21,550 bases of DNA from Chloroflexota bacterium (GTDB taxonomy: Bacteria; Chloroflexota; Dehalococcoidia; SM23-28-2; RBG-16-64-32), in the NCBI GenBank assembly GCA_022561095.1, contig JADFRV010000015.1:1-21550 (forward strand), given 5' to 3'. Below are positions 1-10,260 of this stretch, piece after piece. A program made the position numbers and the translations under genes. Numbering within the stretch: position 1 is the first letter of the stretch; every line of letters begins with the position of its first letter. The notes beneath the pieces are model-generated. The model did not search any database and was not told where the DNA came from. It saw only the letters and a program-made list of their open reading frames with translations.

Positions 1-442
1 GGAGGTGCCCGGCGGCCGGCGGCAGTGTCTCTTTCACCGGATCGAGCAACCCGCCGATGGAATCGGTGTTCAATCTCAGGGTGTCAGCCGTATTGACGCG
101 GGCATACAGGCATTCGCCGTCATCGTTGCAAACGACTTCACTCGGACCTGAGGCGGAAATCTCGAAGTCAGCAGCCTTCATCGAACCCTTGAGCTCGTCG
201 CAGACCTTGCGGACCACACCTTCGCCGCCGTCGTCCTCATCGAGGGTACGCCGGCCAGCTTCGATCCGGCTCAGATCGGCCTCGGCCAGCGGTTTCAGCG
301 ACCGATGCAAATACAGTTTTTGCTTGGTACCGCGAACGCCGGCGCGGATCATCTCATCGACCTCGACTGCCTGATCCCAGGCCTGACTGTCGTTCTCCTT
401 CATGTGCCGCCAAAGGTTATCGTCATGGTACGGGCAGAAGGT
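1..442 (-). CDS. PAPS-reductase-like (phage-type) protein fragment, both ends missing
   Basis: An open minus-strand frame runs off the left edge. Its right part encodes CPYHDDNLWRHMKEND followed by a stretch with LRG/RGTKQKLYLHRS-like text and then PLAEADL. This pattern (FCPYH, W-R-M/L, YLHRS, PL-E-DL) is that of the C-terminal half of phage- and island-borne phosphoadenosine phosphosulfate reductase-like proteins of the adenine nucleotide alpha-hydrolase superfamily. The upstream half, with the nucleotide-binding loop, is absent: the frame meets selB sequence near 440, where the expected partner cysteine of the Cys pair is replaced by Arg. The ATG at 403 is internal to the motif and is not a natural start. 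The left 200 bases (a segment with VCNDDGEC) do not look like this family and may be a further joined piece. Function in this host cannot be inferred. Family resemblance is from memory of motifs, not a search. Confidence 0.5.
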
Positions 443-1625
443 ACGGCTCGCGCCGCCGGGCCGGCGCACGGCCGTGAATCTGACCGGCCTGGCGGTGGAG
501 GAGCTGGAGCGGGGCATGGTACTGGCGACGCCGGGCTGGTTGCGGCCCGCCACAGTGCTAGATGTGCGACTGCACGCCGTCCGCTACCTGCGTCGCCCGC
601 TGCGTCACAACATCACCGTCACCTTTCACACCGGCTCGGCGGAGGTGGAGGGCCGCCTGCTCCTGCTGGACCGGGACGAAGTGCCGCCGGGGGAGGCGGC
701 CTGGGCCCAGGTGCGCCTCGCCGCGCCGGTCGCCGCCGTGAACGGAGACCGCTTCGTCATCCGCGACCCGAACGATACGCTGGGCGGCGGTCGCGTCGTC
801 GATACGCAGGCACGCCGCCATCGGCGCTTCCACGCGGCCACGATCGACAAGCTGGAAGCGATGGAGCGCGGCTCGCCAGGGGAGGTCGTGCTCATGGCCG
901 TTGCCGCCTCGGAGCCGGTGACGCTACGGGAGCTTGCCAGCGGCCTCGACCTCGCCGCCGCGGAGGTGCGCGGCGCGGTGGAGGCGACTATCGAGTCGGG
1001 CGACCTGCTCGCCCTGGATGGCCAGCCGCTGACGGAGGGGTCGCTCCTGTTTTCAGCGGCGGGGCTCGCGGCCCTCACGGATCGGATGACGGACGCCCTG
1101 GCGGAGTATCACCGCCAGTCTCCCCTCCGCCGGGGCATGCCCAGAGAGGAGCTGCGCAGCCGCCTGCGCCTGGATAGCCGGGCGTTCGACCAGCTGGTGG
1201 CGCTCTGGGCCGGCCGGGGCGACGTCAAGGAGGCTGGGGGCTCGGTCTCCCATCCGGAGCACGAGCCCCGCCCGGATGCCGACCAGCAGAAGCGTGCGCG
1301 GGAGCTCCTCGCCGCCTTGCGGGCTCAGCCGTTCTCGCCGCCGGCGCCGAAGGACGAGGACGACCTGCTTTCGTACTTGGAAGACCGCGGCGATATCGTG
1401 TGGGTAGACGAAGGGATCGTGTTCGCCTCGGAGGCCTATCGCGAGATGGTAGAGCGAGTAGTGGCGCACCTGAAGGAGCGGCAGACGGTAACGCTGGCCC
1501 AGGTACGCGATCTCCTGGGCACCAGCCGCAAGTACGCCCAGGCGCTGCTGGAGAACATGGACCAGGAGCGCATCACTCGTCGCGTCGGAGACGAGCGGGT
1601 GCTGAGGGGCGGCGTCAACCGCTAG
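440..1625 (+). CDS. selB: Selenocysteine-specific elongation factor SelB, 3' part (5' truncated)
   Basis: SelB is the GTPase that delivers selenocysteinyl-tRNA to UGA codons marked by a SECIS element. What remains starts inside the beta-barrel region (PGRRTAVNLTG, then EELERGMVLATPGW), continues through domain III (FHTGSAEVEGRLLLL, DRFVIRDPNDTLGGGRVVD) and keeps the whole C-terminal array of winged helices, ending in LLGTSRKYAQALLENMD and RRVGDERVLRG, a typical SelB last winged helix that binds the SECIS RNA. The N-terminal G domain, with its P-loop, is missing because the sequence changes identity near 440. The in-frame ATG at 402 lies in the foreign flank and is not a real start. The TAG stop (1623-1625) overlaps the convergent gene's stop in a shared CTAG. 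The original genome therefore probably decodes selenocysteine; as written, this copy could not bind GTP. Confidence 0.87.
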
Positions 1626-1990
1626 GCGCTAGGCGGCTCCGAAGGTTCCTCTTTTACGGGCTTCTTCTTGGCCACCCCTGAGCTGAGGCGGCGGTGCAGA
1701 TACCAGCGGGTGCCTTGCGCCTCACCCTTCCGGCGGCGCCGACCGGGGGACCAATCGGCGTAAAGCTCGTACACCTCACCCTCCTCAGTACGCACCCGGT
1801 AGTAGCGACGCTGCTGCTGTTGCCGCCAGTCGCGGCCGCGCTGAAGCGCGGCGAAGGCGTGGTCCTCCCAGGTGGCGAGCTGCTCGCCGATCTTGTACTC
1901 GCGCGAGCCCAGGCGGAAAGCCAGCGGCACCGGCGCCTCGTCCTCGCTCAGTTGCACCTCAATCTCGCGGTCGACGAAATCGACAGGCAT
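1622..1990 (-). CDS. DUF6504-like small protein
   Basis: This protein of 122 residues has no signal peptide or membrane segment. The middle carries a basic, Gln-rich stretch (DWRQQQQRRYYRVRTEEGEV) followed by YELYADW, and WYLHRRL lies near the end. The pattern 'RYYRV-T-DG-VYELY ... WYLYR' resembles the small DUF6504 proteins of actinobacteria and Chloroflexota, which have no known function. The C-terminus is a Lys/Glu/Pro-rich disordered tail. Its ATG (1990-1988) sits one base after the secDF stop, so it is almost certainly translated by coupling to secDF and is the last gene of the priA-to-secDF operon. Its TAG overlaps the selB stop tail to tail. I do not propose a function; the family match is from motif memory only. 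Confidence 0.75.
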   Translation of the reverse strand: MPVDFVDREIEVQLSEDEAPVPLAFRLGSREYKIGEQLATWEDHAFAALQRGRDWRQQQQRRYYRVRTEEGEVYELYADWSPGRRRRKGEAQGTRWYLHRRLSSGVAKKKPVKEEPSEPPSA

Positions 1991-1991
1991 A

Positions 1992-4526
1992 CTACGTCTC
2001 CGGCGCGGGCACAGTCCGCCACGGTATGAGGCGACGCCACAGCCTACCCAGATCGCCCTCCTCCCAGGAGACGAGTATCTGGCTGGCGAGGAAGATGGAG
2101 CTGTAGGTGCCCGCGATCACCCCGATCAGCAGTACCAGCAGGAAGCTCTGGATGGTTGAGCCTCCCAGTAACAGGAGGGCGCCGATGGTGAAAAGCAGTG
2201 TGACAGACGTGTTGAGGGACCGCGCCAGCGTCTCCGTAAGGCTGACGTTGACCACCTCGGCGAAGGGCGCATCCGGGTTTATCGATATGTTCTCGCGGAT
2301 GCGATCGAACACGACGATCGTATCGTGAACGCTGAAGCCGATGATCGTGAGCAGGCCGACGATGAACATCGTGTTGATCTCTGTGCCGAACAGCTTACCT
2401 AGAATGGAGAATACGCCCAGTATGATCAGGGCGTCGTGGCCGGCGGCGATGATAGCGGCGATGCCGTAACGGTGAGCCTTCGGCACGTTGCGGAACGACC
2501 ATAGGATGAACAGCAGAACAGCCCCTGCGGCCACGATGATAGCGATCGCCGCATCGCGGGCGATCCCTGTGGATACTATCTCCGACACCTGGCTGAAGTT
2601 GAGCACCTGGAACGGGCCTAACGCCTCCTCGAGGCCGGTCTCGATCTCGTCCCGCTCCGAAGGGGGCGCCGGCCCCACGGGCGGCCCGGCCAGCCCCTCC
2701 AGCTCGGCGGTGCGGATGATGAAGCCGCCGTCGCTCGTCCTCTGGATCCGCGCCTCTTCGTGGTCCAGATCCGCCAGCACTTCTCGCACGTCCGCCGGTT
2801 CCAGCGATCCGTCTTCGAACTCCACGGTGAAGGTCGCGCCGCTGCTGAACTCGATACCCGGCCTCAGCGCAGGCGAGATGAGCAGGGAGACGATGCCGGG
2901 CACCAGTATGACCGCTGTGAGCGCGTAGTAGAAGCCGCGCCGCTTGACGAAGTCCAGGCTCCAGCCGCGGGCCTCCCCCCTCCGCGCCCCACGGGGTAGC
3001 CCGTCCGGCACCGCCTGAGCGGCAGCCGCTCCGGCGCCTGCTTCCTCCGGCTGGACGCCGAAGAGCGCCAGGTTCCGCGCCAGCGGCGATCCCACCAGCA
3101 GCCGCAGGAACGTGCGCGTCACTGTCAGGGCTGTGAACATGCTCACCAGCACGCCGATGCCCAGAGTGATGGCGAATCCTTGTACGAGCCCCGCGTTGAA
3201 CCGATCGCCGAACCAGTAGAGGATGACACAGGTGATCAGGGTCGCCATGTTGCTGGCCCAGATAGCCGTCCAGGCCCGGTTGAAGCCGTGTTCTATGGCG
3301 GCCATCAGGTTGCGTCCCGCCCGCAGCTCTTCCTTGACCCGCTCGAACACAAGGACGTTGGCGTCCACGGCCATACCCACCGATAGCACGAACCCGGCAA
3401 TACCGGCCAGGGTGATCGTGATCGGCCCGATGATGGGCGGCCCCACCTTGAATATCATCAGAACCAGGGACACGTAGATGCCCAGGGCCAGCGCGGCCAG
3501 CACGCCCGGCAGCCGGTAGTACAGCACCATGAACAGCATCACGGCCAGCAAGCCGATGAGCCCCGCCTGCACCGTACGGACGACCTCACGGTCACCGAGG
3601 GTGGCGTCAACCTCCGTCTCCTGGATCGCCCGCAGAGGCACCGGCAGGGCGCCGGTGTTGAGCTGGATCGACAGCGTGCGCGCCTCGTCGAAGTCCAGGC
3701 CGGTGATGGTGGAGTTGCCGCCGGTGATGGGCTGGTTCACAGTGGGCGCACCTACGAGCTCCTCGTCCAGAAAGATGCCCAGGGGTAGGTCGACGAGCTC
3801 GGTGGTGATCTGCTCGAAAAGCAGGCTGCCTTCGCCTGTGAACTCTATGAGCACTGTGGGCGGCGGGCCTACTACCGTAGAGTTGGCCTTGAGGAAGCTT
3901 CCCGTCAGCACTCTCTCCGTGCCCTGACTGTCGGTCCCCGTTGCCGGTTCCCATACGACCTCTCCGGTCTCGCCCCCGCTGCCCAGGCACTGCGATACGC
4001 GCCCATCATCGACAGTAGCGGTGTTGACCTGCTGAGGCCCTACGGAGAATTCGCTGCCGTCCGCCGCCTCACAGACGATGCCTCCCACGTCGTCTCTGAC
4101 CGGCTTGAGGAACTCCAGTTGGGCGGTCTTTCCCAGGAGCTCCCGCGCCTCATCCGGATCGATCCCCGGAATCTGCACGGCCAGCCGGTTGCTCCCTTCG
4201 CGGGTGATCTCCGTCTCCGACACCCCGAAGGCGTTAACGCGACGCTCCAGGACGTCTTTCACGCCCTCCAGGGCATCACCGATGTCCGTACCGGGCGCCA
4301 GACGGCTGGTGTCCGCCTCCAGCAGCACGTAGGTGCCGCCCTTGAGGTCCAGCCCCAGCTTCATCTCCCGACGCTCCAGGCCGAAGACGCTCAAGCCGTT
4401 GCCCGACGGCCAGTCGATGAAGTCTGGCAGGTAGCGCTTGGGCATGTCCGGCCACACCACGATGACCGAAAACACAGTAAGCGCCGTCACCAAGGCCAGG
4501 GTTATCCAGTTTATCCGGTTACGCAT
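1992..4526 (-). CDS. secDF: SecD-SecF fusion, Sec translocon accessory protein
   Basis: SecDF sits in the membrane beside SecYEG and uses the proton gradient to pull exported proteins across. In many bacteria secD and secF are separate genes; here they are one 844-residue protein. Residues 8-26 are the first membrane helix, LGLDLKGG (57-64) is the SecD signature, a periplasmic P1 region runs to about 310, and five more helices follow, including GMAVDANVLVFERVKEE (384-400). A Gly/Ala/Arg-rich linker (about 485-525) leads to the SecF half: helix 532-551, GIEFSSGATF (557-566), then GFSVHDTIVVFDRIREN (730-746) and the last helices. Twelve membrane segments are expected. yajC ends 3 bases upstream and the DUF6504-like gene starts 1 base after the TAG, so the three genes are very likely co-translated. 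The ATG at 4526 fits the family N-terminus. Identification is secure. Confidence 0.95.
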   Translation of the reverse strand: MRNRINWITLALVTALTVFSVIVVWPDMPKRYLPDFIDWPSGNGLSVFGLERREMKLGLDLKGGTYVLLEADTSRLAPGTDIGDALEGVKDVLERRVNAFGVSETEITREGSNRLAVQIPGIDPDEARELLGKTAQLEFLKPVRDDVGGIVCEAADGSEFSVGPQQVNTATVDDGRVSQCLGSGGETGEVVWEPATGTDSQGTERVLTGSFLKANSTVVGPPPTVLIEFTGEGSLLFEQITTELVDLPLGIFLDEELVGAPTVNQPITGGNSTITGLDFDEARTLSIQLNTGALPVPLRAIQETEVDATLGDREVVRTVQAGLIGLLAVMLFMVLYYRLPGVLAALALGIYVSLVLMIFKVGPPIIGPITITLAGIAGFVLSVGMAVDANVLVFERVKEELRAGRNLMAAIEHGFNRAWTAIWASNMATLITCVILYWFGDRFNAGLVQGFAITLGIGVLVSMFTALTVTRTFLRLLVGSPLARNLALFGVQPEEAGAGAAAAQAVPDGLPRGARRGEARGWSLDFVKRRGFYYALTAVILVPGIVSLLISPALRPGIEFSSGATFTVEFEDGSLEPADVREVLADLDHEEARIQRTSDGGFIIRTAELEGLAGPPVGPAPPSERDEIETGLEEALGPFQVLNFSQVSEIVSTGIARDAAIAIIVAAGAVLLFILWSFRNVPKAHRYGIAAIIAAGHDALIILGVFSILGKLFGTEINTMFIVGLLTIIGFSVHDTIVVFDRIRENISINPDAPFAEVVNVSLTETLARSLNTSVTLLFTIGALLLLGGSTIQSFLLVLLIGVIAGTYSSIFLASQILVSWEEGDLGRLWRRLIPWRTVPAPET

Positions 4527-4529
4527 CGG

Positions 4530-4856
4530 CTACCTCTGCCCCCGTTCCACTACCGTCTCCTCCTTGATCACCTGCTCCGCTTGCGGAAGCCTCTGCGCTA
4601 TCGCCGAAGCGTAGGCGCGCACTTCAAGCCCGCCCAGGTCCAGGATCACCTCCGTCGGCCCCCGCTCTTCCGGCACTCGTATCTCCTTGACCACGGCGAT
4701 GAAGCCGGCCTGGGTCAGCACCTCGTCCCCCACCTGGAGATCGGCCAGCTCTCGCCGCTGTTTCGCCCGCTCCTGCTGCACCGGCCGCAGGAAGGCGAAG
4801 TAGAACAGCAGCGCTATCAGCGCCGGATAGGCTAGAGCCAGCACCCAGACTGCCAT
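4530..4856 (-). CDS. yajC: Preprotein translocase subunit YajC
   Basis: YajC is a small single-span membrane protein that co-purifies with SecDF. The protein has one N-terminal hydrophobic helix (about MAVWVLALAYPALIALLFYF), then FLRPVQQERAKQRREL and LQVGDEVLTQAGFIAVV, the YajC signature, ending in a short acidic/basic tail. Length is 108 residues, usual for the family. I chose the ATG at 4856: it lies one base after the TAG of the upstream gene and has GAGGGAG about ten bases upstream. A TTG at 4874 would add six residues but would overlap the upstream gene and consume that ribosome binding site. secDF follows after 3 bases, the standard yajC-secDF arrangement. Confidence 0.93.
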   Translation of the reverse strand: MAVWVLALAYPALIALLFYFAFLRPVQQERAKQRRELADLQVGDEVLTQAGFIAVVKEIRVPEERGPTEVILDLGGLEVRAYASAIAQRLPQAEQVIKEETVVERGQR

Positions 4857-4857
4857 C

Positions 4858-6375
4858 CTAAGGCTCTCCCTCAACAGGCTGGCCCGACGTCTCCTGCGCC
4901 AGCGACGACCGGGCCAGGGCCAGCGCCTCCTCCCGGTTCGATATTTCGCCGGCGGCCTGGGCCTCCCGCAGCGTCTCCAGGAGGCGCCCGATGAGGGGCC
5001 CGGGCGAAAGGTTCAGCTCTGCCATCAACTCGTCTCCGCTCATCAGCTTGGCTGGGGAGATACTCTCCTCTTCTTGAAACCGTTTTGTGAGTATATAGTT
5101 TACCAACGCTACGTGCTGGCGCCAGTCCGATGCGCTGACGCGGGGCCCTACCGTCCCCAGATGGTCAGCCAGTGAAAGGAACAGAGTCTCGATGGCCGCT
5201 TCCCCGCAGTCGCGGAAGTAGCGGTAAAGGGCGCGCCGAGTGGGAGGCCCCTGCTGGGCCATCTGGACGGGACGCAGATGGGCCTTCACCATCGTCTGCA
5301 CCAGCGCCACCTCTCGCGTCGAGAAGTGGAACCGCCGGAGGATATGTCCCACCCTGTCCGCGCCCGCATCGGCGTGGCCGAAGAAACGCATCCTGCCGGT
5401 CTCGTCGAACGTCTTCGTCTCCGGCTTGGCGATGTCGTGCAGGAGACCGGCCAGCTTGAGCACCACCAGGCGCGGCCTCTCGGCGATCAGCTCCTCGCGG
5501 AAGTAGTCGCGCGCTTCCGTCCACCAGGCGAGCTGGCCCCATAGCTCTCGCCAGAGCGTGCGCCAGTGCCGGTCGGCCGGCTCCTCCTCGCCCATGAGGA
5601 TGTCCAGGTTTCGCACTGTCTCCAGACAGTGGTCAAACACGTCCCAATAGTGCTCCTTTGGTTGCTCCACGCCGCGCGTGTCCGTCATCTCCGGCAGCAG
5701 CCGCTCCAGCAGGCTGAGATCGTCCAGCAGACGCAATCCTGTACCGGCGCGAGGAGTGGCCATGATACGCATCAGCTCGTCTCGCTGTCGCTCAACAGCC
5801 ACCTCCGGCAGCCGCGGCGCGTACCGCAGAATTAGCTCCACCGTCCCGGGTTCCAGCGTGAAGTCCAGCTCCGTAGCCAGGCGCGCCCCTCGCAGGGGGC
5901 GTAGAGCATCCTGGCGGAAGGCGTCTTCCCGGATCACCCTCACCAGGCGGTCGCGCAGGTCGTTCAGCCCGCCGGTGGGATCGATGACCGTCACCTCTCC
6001 CGCCGCCGCCGCAGCCAGAGATGCGGCCATGGCATCGATGGTGTAATCGCGCTCTCTCAGGTCAGCCTCGATCTCAGCCCGCAGGGGCATCAGGTCGATA
6101 TGCACGTTCCGCTGAGGGAGGAGTACACGCGCCAGGTGCCGCTCCTCGGCCAGCGGAAAGTAGTGGCCTCCGTGGGCGTCCGCCAGCTCCCGTCCCAGCA
6201 CAAGGGGGTCGCCGGCGATGGAGATGTCCACGTCGTGGCTGTCGCGGCCCAGAAGGGCGTCGCGGAGAAAGCCGCCCGCGACGTACGCCTCTACGCCTCG
6301 ACTGCCGAAGAAACCTTCCAGGTCAGCCAGTATATCCCGAGCGTCCGCGCCGATGCCGAGGCTGACCTTGGCCAT
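4858..6375 (-). CDS. CCA tRNA nucleotidyltransferase / poly(A) polymerase family protein with HD domain
   Basis: This class II nucleotidyltransferase of 505 residues adds CCA (or part of it) to tRNA 3' ends, or poly(A) tails; the two activities cannot be told apart from these motifs. Visible are GGFLRD (34-39) with the catalytic pair D48 and D50 in HDVDIS, RDYTIDAMA (109-117), the head/neck motif with DALRPLRGARLATEL (156-170), an HD hydrolase-type module with LLHDIAKPE (311-319) and GHADAG (333-338), and a helical C-terminus. The ATG at 6375 is preceded by AGAGAGG, ten bases after the def stop. Its TAG is one base before the yajC ATG. The HD domain suggests a tRNA 2',3'-phosphate-repairing type as in the E. 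coli-like enzymes, but that is inference. If the genome has a second paralogue, the CCA activity may be split between them. Confidence 0.9.
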   Translation of the reverse strand: MAKVSLGIGADARDILADLEGFFGSRGVEAYVAGGFLRDALLGRDSHDVDISIAGDPLVLGRELADAHGGHYFPLAEERHLARVLLPQRNVHIDLMPLRAEIEADLRERDYTIDAMAASLAAAAAGEVTVIDPTGGLNDLRDRLVRVIREDAFRQDALRPLRGARLATELDFTLEPGTVELILRYAPRLPEVAVERQRDELMRIMATPRAGTGLRLLDDLSLLERLLPEMTDTRGVEQPKEHYWDVFDHCLETVRNLDILMGEEEPADRHWRTLWRELWGQLAWWTEARDYFREELIAERPRLVVLKLAGLLHDIAKPETKTFDETGRMRFFGHADAGADRVGHILRRFHFSTREVALVQTMVKAHLRPVQMAQQGPPTRRALYRYFRDCGEAAIETLFLSLADHLGTVGPRVSASDWRQHVALVNYILTKRFQEEESISPAKLMSGDELMAELNLSPGPLIGRLLETLREAQAAGEISNREEALALARSSLAQETSGQPVEGEP

Positions 6376-6385
6376 GCGAGCCTCT

Positions 6386-6925
6386 CTAGTCGCTCTCGCC
6401 GGAGTCGGCCTCGCTAGAGGAGTTCGCCGGCTCCTCTTCGGAGCTCGACGGCGGCTCGATCTTGATCAGGTCGTCCTTGCTCTCCAAGCGATCGATGTAG
6501 AGGACGCCGTTGAGGTGGTCGATCTCGTGCTCAAGCGCCTGGGCCAGCAGGTCATCCTTACCCCTGACGCGAACCTTGCGTCCGGATGGATCGAGCCCCT
6601 TAACGACGACCGTCAGCGAGCGGGTGAGGTTCTCCGTGCGGTACCCCGGCAGCGAGAGGCAGCCCTCATCCACCTTCCGCTCCCCGGACCGCTTGACGAT
6701 CTCCGGGTTGATAAGCACGAGCGGCTCCTCATCCGGCAGGCCGATGACGATGACCCGCAGGGAGACGCCGATCTGGGGGGCGGCGAGGCCCACGCCGCTG
6801 GCCGCCCGCATGCTATCGAGCATGTCCTCGATGAGCCTGTGGATAGACCCGTCGATGGAGGGGACACGCTTCGCCTTCTGGTGGAGCACCGGGTCGCCCG
6901 CTATGCGGATAGGTTGAACAGACAA
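6386..6925 (-). CDS. def: Peptide deformylase
   Basis: Deformylase removes the formyl group from nascent proteins at the ribosome exit, using a metal ion. All three motifs are present: GVGLAAPQ (44-51), EGCLSLPG with metal ligand Cys89, and HEIDH (133-137) with the two His ligands and catalytic Glu134. The catalytic core ends near residue 156; a 23-residue Ser/Glu-rich tail follows, which is longer and more acidic than in most deformylases. The start is a TTG at 6925, with a strong GGAGGTG five bases upstream; no ATG is available before the first conserved residues. The gene lies 86 bases after priA and 10 before the nucleotidyltransferase gene. A seven-base-pair hairpin covers its ribosome binding site (separate entry). 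Confidence 0.95.
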   Translation of the reverse strand: MSVQPIRIAGDPVLHQKAKRVPSIDGSIHRLIEDMLDSMRAASGVGLAAPQIGVSLRVIVIGLPDEEPLVLINPEIVKRSGERKVDEGCLSLPGYRTENLTRSLTVVVKGLDPSGRKVRVRGKDDLLAQALEHEIDHLNGVLYIDRLESKDDLIKIEPPSSSEEEPANSSSEADSGESD

Positions 6926-6931
6926 CTAGCA

Positions 6932-6950
6932 CCTCCCCGACCTGTCGGGG
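6932..6950 (-). promoter_or_regulatory. Hairpin overlapping the def ribosome binding site
   Basis: CCCCGAC (6935-6941) and GTCGGGG (6944-6950) form a perfect seven-pair inverted repeat with a two-base centre. On the minus-strand mRNA the 3' arm contains part of the GGAGG that precedes the def TTG start. The fold could hide the ribosome binding site, or the repeat could be a protein operator. Only the sequence symmetry is seen; regulation is inference. Confidence 0.4.
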
Positions 6951-7011
6951 CGCCTGATTGAACAGGGAGTTATTCGACCCAATTCTAGCGAATCTGCGCG
7001 CTAGCGTCGCC

Positions 7012-9474
<2,463 letters not shown>

Positions 9475-9536
9475 CGGCACCTCCATGCCGACTATAGCAC
9501 CGCGCCCGTCACAAGTGGAAAGGAGGAACGGCACAC

Positions 9537-9566
9537 GGAAAACAAAAGGCCGCCCCAAAGGGCGGC
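9537..9566 (-). terminator. Rho-independent terminator after rplS
   Basis: On the minus strand GCCGCCC (9566-9560), loop TTTG, GGGCGGC (9555-9549) is followed at once by CTTTTGTTTTCC. It starts about 21 bases after the rplS stop and separates mogA-trmD-rplS from priA. Confidence 0.88.
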
Positions 9567-9587
9567 GCCATGCCTCGTGAGTAGGCG

Positions 9588-10244
9588 CTACTCTGCGGAG
9601 GCCTTCTCCTCATCCGGCTTCGGCTCAGCCTCCTCGGGCTCAAGCTTAACCTCTTCCTCGGCCTCGGCAGCGGGCTCCTCAGCTTCCTCGGCTTGCTCGG
9701 ACTCAGCCTTGACCTCCTCCTCAGCCTCGCCTGTAGGCTCCTCAGCCTCCGCTTCGCCCTCCGCCTCTTCCGCCTCGCCCTCAGCTTCGCCTTCCGCCTC
9801 TTCCTCTTCGGCCGCCTCGGCTTCGATCTCGAGCTCGTCGGCCGCTCCGACGTCCTCGTCGGCCACCTCCTCAGCCGGCTCGCGGGTCAGCTCCTCGAAG
9901 CGGTCACGGGAGCCGACGCGGATGCGGGCCTTCTTGCCCACCAACTGGCGCAGGTAGTACAGCTTGGCGCGGCGGACGCGGCCCACTCGCGTCACCTTTA
10001 CGCTCTCCAGCCGCGGCGAGTGCAGCATGAACGTCCGCTCAACGCCGATACCGTGGCTCACGCGACGAACCGTGAAGTTGGAGTTGACCCCGCCGCGGCG
10101 CTTGCGGATCACCACGCCCTCGAACGCCTGAAGGCGCTCACGCTCCCCCTCCACGACGCGGGCCATTACACGCACGCTGTCGCCCGGACGGAAGTCGGGA
10201 ATCTTAGGGTTCTTCTTGAGCTGAACGAACGATTTCAGGTCCAT
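9588..10244 (-). CDS. rplS: Ribosomal protein L19 with long acidic tail
   Basis: L19 lies at the interface of the two ribosomal subunits. Residues 1-117 are a normal L19: KNPKIPDFRPGDSVRV, VEGERERLQAFEGVVI, VERTFMLHSPR, VGRVRRAKLYYLR and GKKARI. The family usually stops near 115; this protein goes on for about 100 more residues made mainly of Glu and Ala, with no Arg and few Lys, including two near-copies of EAEEEVK. I chose the ATG at 10244, which gives the family N-terminus, has AAGG upstream and starts 16 bases after trmD; a longer frame to 10286 would lie inside trmD. It is followed by a clear terminator. The tail is discussed in the findings. Confidence 0.95.
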   Translation of the reverse strand: MDLKSFVQLKKNPKIPDFRPGDSVRVMARVVEGERERLQAFEGVVIRKRRGGVNSNFTVRRVSHGIGVERTFMLHSPRLESVKVTRVGRVRRAKLYYLRQLVGKKARIRVGSRDRFEELTREPAEEVADEDVGAADELEIEAEAAEEEEAEGEAEGEAEEAEGEAEAEEPTGEAEEEVKAESEQAEEAEEPAAEAEEEVKLEPEEAEPKPDEEKASAE

Positions 10245-10260
10245 GGCAACCTTGGCCAGT

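Noticed and set aside
57..374. Plus-strand frame in the left flank
   Set aside because: Low-complexity Ser/Arg text, antisense to the PAPS-reductase-like frame.
402..440. ATG at 402 as the selB start
   Set aside because: It lies in the foreign fragment's antisense strand, and a genuine SelB needs an N-terminal G domain.
626..1469. Several open frames in and against selB
   Set aside because: Shadows of GC-rich coding DNA; no motifs and no ribosome binding sites.
6984..7005. CTAGCG...CGCTAG inverted repeat between priA and def as a terminator
   Set aside because: The stem is only six pairs and no T tract follows on the minus strand.
9475..9558. Upstream start of priA at 9558
   Set aside because: It would begin inside the rplS terminator; the ATG at 9474 has a strong ribosome binding site and the family N-terminus.
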